This document shows, in pieces, positions 3,586 through 5,198 of a DNA stretch of 5,198 nucleotides. The notes under the pieces are model-generated. The model worked only from the letters and a program-made list of their open reading frames with translations. It was not told where the DNA came from and made no database searches. The stretch is from Candidatus Woesearchaeota archaeon (lineage in GTDB: Archaea > Nanobdellota > Nanobdellia > Woesearchaeales > PXDW01), in the NCBI GenBank assembly GCA_003564925.1, contig PXDW01000073.1, positions 1 through 5,198 of the forward strand. The letters are read 5' to 3'. The translations under genes were made by a program, and so were the position numbers. How positions within the stretch are numbered: the first letter of the stretch is position 1; every line of letters starts with the position of its first letter.

Positions 3586-4061
3586 TAGAAAAAAGCCTTG
3601 TATTATTAAAGCCTGATGCTGTCCAAAGGTGTATAATGGGAAAGGTAATCACAAGATTTGAAGATGCAGGATTGAAAATAATTGGCATGAAAATGGTCTG
3701 GGTAGATGAAGTTTTTTCAAAGAAACATTACAAGGCCCATGTTGATAAGCCATTTTATAATGGGTTGGAGAAGTTTATATTATCCGGACCTGTTGTTGCA
3801 ATGGCTGTTGAAGGAATAAGTGCAGTCGAAACAGTAAGAAAGATAGTGGGGGGCACAGAGCCAAAATCCGCACAGCCCGGAACAATAAGAGGGGATTTTG
3901 CGCATCATTCATATCATTATACAGATGCAAGAGGAGTTCCAATAAGAAATCTTATTCATGCATCAGGCAATAAAAAAGAAGCCGATGAAGAGATTAAACT
4001 TTGGTTCAAAAAAAATGAGATGCATACCTATAATACAGTCCATGACTCTCATGTTTTGTGA
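3582..4061 (+). CDS. ndk: Nucleoside diphosphate kinase
   Basis: The enzyme transfers the gamma phosphate of ATP to nucleoside diphosphates through a phosphohistidine. LVLLKPDAV (6-14) supplies the conserved Lys10. GTIRGDF (100-106) and NLIHASGNKKEADEEI (123-138) follow, with His126 as the catalytic histidine. At 159 residues it is longer than the usual 140-150. The extra length includes about 10 residues between GDF and NLIHAS (the HHSYHYTDARG region, 108-118) and a short C-terminal tail. This is a cytoplasmic housekeeping enzyme. The strong Shine-Dalgarno GGAGGGT (3570-3576) is 5 bases before the ATG, which overlaps the rpl24e stop. It is the last gene of the rpl7ae operon; no clear T-run terminator follows it. 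Confidence 0.97.
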   Translation: MIEKSLVLLKPDAVQRCIMGKVITRFEDAGLKIIGMKMVWVDEVFSKKHYKAHVDKPFYNGLEKFILSGPVVAMAVEGISAVETVRKIVGGTEPKSAQPGTIRGDFAHHSYHYTDARGVPIRNLIHASGNKKEADEEIKLWFKKNEMHTYNTVHDSHVL

Positions 4062-4125
4062 TAAAATCAAACACAATCAATAAACTATACCTGATTAACA
4101 GATTGGATAATAAAAGATTTCAGAC

Positions 4126-4140
4126 AAATAAAATAAATAC
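4126..4140 (+). promoter_or_regulatory. Candidate TATA region for the aEF-2 gene
   Basis: AAATAAAATAAATAC lies about 44 bases before the aEF-2 ATG. A start about 26 bases downstream of its centre would leave a leader of roughly 18 bases that keeps the Shine-Dalgarno. The match is weak and the 115-base ndk-aEF-2 gap is uniformly AT-rich. Read-through from the upstream operon is equally possible. Confidence 0.3.
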
Positions 4141-4166
4141 AAAACAATATAATTTTTCAAGACAAT

Positions 4167-4173
4167 AGGTGAT
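4167..4173 (+). promoter_or_regulatory. Shine-Dalgarno that sets the aEF-2 start
   Basis: AGGTGAT, identical to the one before rpl7ae, lies 3 bases before the ATG at 4177 and 15 bases before a second in-frame ATG at 4189. Spacing favours 4177, slightly tight but workable. Confidence 0.65.
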
Positions 4174-4176
4174 AAG

Positions 4177-5198
4177 ATGGGAGAAAAGATGGTTGGTAAG
4201 GTAATAAGGATTATGAAAAATCCTGAACAGATTAGAAATATTGCTATTTGTGCTCATATAGATCATGGAAAAACAACATTATCCGATAATTTGGTTGCTG
4301 GAGCAGGAATGATGTCTGAAGAACTTGCAGGAAAGCAGCTTGTTATGGATTTTCATGAAGATGAGCAGTCAAGAGGAATAACGATAGATACAGCTGCTGT
4401 TTCTATGGTGCATTCATTAGAAGGAAAGGAGTATCTAATCAATCTTTTGGATACTCCAGGTCACGTTGATTTTGGCGGGGATGTTACAAGGGCCATGAGA
4501 GCTGTTGATGGGGCAGTAGTCCTTAGCTGCGCAGTCGAAGGGATTATGCCACAGACTGAAACAGTTTTAAGACAGGCTCTAAAAGAAAAGGTAAAACCTA
4601 TATTGTTTATTAATAAAGTTGATCGACTTATAAAAGAGCTGCAATTAACTCCGGAGGAGATGCAGAATAGGTTTGTTAAGGTAATTAATAGTGTTAATAA
4701 ATTCATAAAAAGCATAGCTCCTGAAGAGTATGAAAAAAAACATTGGCAGGTTAAAGTCGATGATGGCTCTGTCTGTTTTGGATCAGCTTTCCATAACTGG
4801 GCTCTTTCAATAAATTATATGAAAAAAAAAGGCATAAGCTTTAAGGACATAATTGACGCTTATAATAATGATACATGGAAAGAGCTTGGAAAAAAAGCCC
4901 CTTTGCATGAAGTTTTGCTTAATGCTGTAATTAGGCACCATCCCAATCCAGTTCAGGCTCAAAGTTATAGAATTCCAAAAATATGGCATGGAGATCTGGA
5001 AACCCCTCTAGGAAAATCATTATTAAAATGTGATCCTAAAGGACCTCTAGCTTTTGTAGCTACAAAGGTTGTTGTTGATCCTCAGGCAGGAGAAATAGTT
5101 GCAGGAAGGTTGTTTTCCGGAACAATGAAAAAAAGTATGGATGTTCATCTTAATATAGGAAAAGCGGATTCAAGAGTTCAGCAGGTTTACATATATAA
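4177..5198 (+). CDS. fusA: Elongation factor 2 (aEF-2), N-terminal part, cut by the right edge
   Basis: aEF-2 is the GTPase that moves tRNAs and mRNA through the ribosome after peptide transfer. The 340 codons present (of about 720-740) cover the G domain and the start of domain II. The P-loop AHIDHGKTT is at 26-34 and the switch I segment SRGITID at 65-71. DTPGH is at 92-96, NKVD at 146-149 and the SAF of G5 at 203-205. Domain II begins with GPLAFVATKVVVDPQAGEIV (289-308) and the window ends in RVQQVYIY. All GTPase motifs are intact and no frameshift is seen. The diphthamide-bearing domain IV lies outside the window. Linkage to ndk and ribosomal proteins fits a translation cluster. An in-frame ATG at 4189 is a less likely start. 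Confidence 0.97.
   Translation, partial: MGEKMVGKVIRIMKNPEQIRNIAICAHIDHGKTTLSDNLVAGAGMMSEELAGKQLVMDFHEDEQSRGITIDTAAVSMVHSLEGKEYLINLLDTPGHVDFGGDVTRAMRAVDGAVVLSCAVEGIMPQTETVLRQALKEKVKPILFINKVDRLIKELQLTPEEMQNRFVKVINSVNKFIKSIAPEEYEKKHWQVKVDDGSVCFGSAFHNWALSINYMKKKGISFKDIIDAYNNDTWKELGKKAPLHEVLLNAVIRHHPNPVQAQSYRIPKIWHGDLETPLGKSLLKCDPKGPLAFVATKVVVDPQAGEIVAGRLFSGTMKKSMDVHLNIGKADSRVQQVYIY

Overview
The window is AT-rich and archaeal. The evidence is four archaeal/eukaryotic-type translation genes in a row (L7Ae, S28e, L24e, aEF-2), strong GGTGAT-type Shine-Dalgarno sites, TATA boxes of the TTTATAAA type at archaeal distances, tRNA introns with bulge-helix-bulge logic, and no encoded CCA ends on the tRNAs. 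Compact spacing, low GC, a noncanonical tRNA intron and divergent accessory proteins suggest a DPANN-type archaeon of the Woesearchaeota/Pacearchaeota kind. That placement is inference.

Left part (1-2200), all on the minus strand. From upstream to downstream there is an intron-containing tRNA-Arg(UCU), a divergent PurD-like ATP-grasp protein, a TM1367-type cyclophilin-like protein starting 20 bases after it, a tRNA-Ile(GAU), and the first 29 codons of a protein that runs off the left edge. The tRNA-Ile is interrupted twice: by a 12-nt intron in the anticodon loop and by a 29-nt intron in the T-loop. The T-loop intron folds into a near-textbook bulge-helix-bulge. Both tRNAs and the left-edge gene have their own TATA-like elements.

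Middle (about 2246-2580). This is an AT-rich divergent intergenic region in which I see no gene, only a small hairpin.

Right part (2583-5198), plus strand. It holds the translation cluster rpl7ae - rps28e - rpl24e - ndk, tightly packed with start/stop overlap or gaps of 1-5 bases. After 115 bases comes the aEF-2 gene, cut by the right edge. The first three supply ribosomal proteins; L7Ae is also a k-turn binder of C/D and H/ACA RNPs and RNase P. Ndk makes nucleoside triphosphates, including the GTP that aEF-2 uses for translocation.

The most interesting signal is the roughly 80-nt leader of the rpl7ae operon. It contains a box C/box D k-turn element capped by a GCGA tetraloop, a second 11-bp hairpin, and a 22-codon upstream ORF. 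That ORF begins where transcription should start and ends directly at the rpl7ae Shine-Dalgarno. This layout fits autoregulation of the operon by L7Ae itself, possibly combined with leader-peptide coupling.
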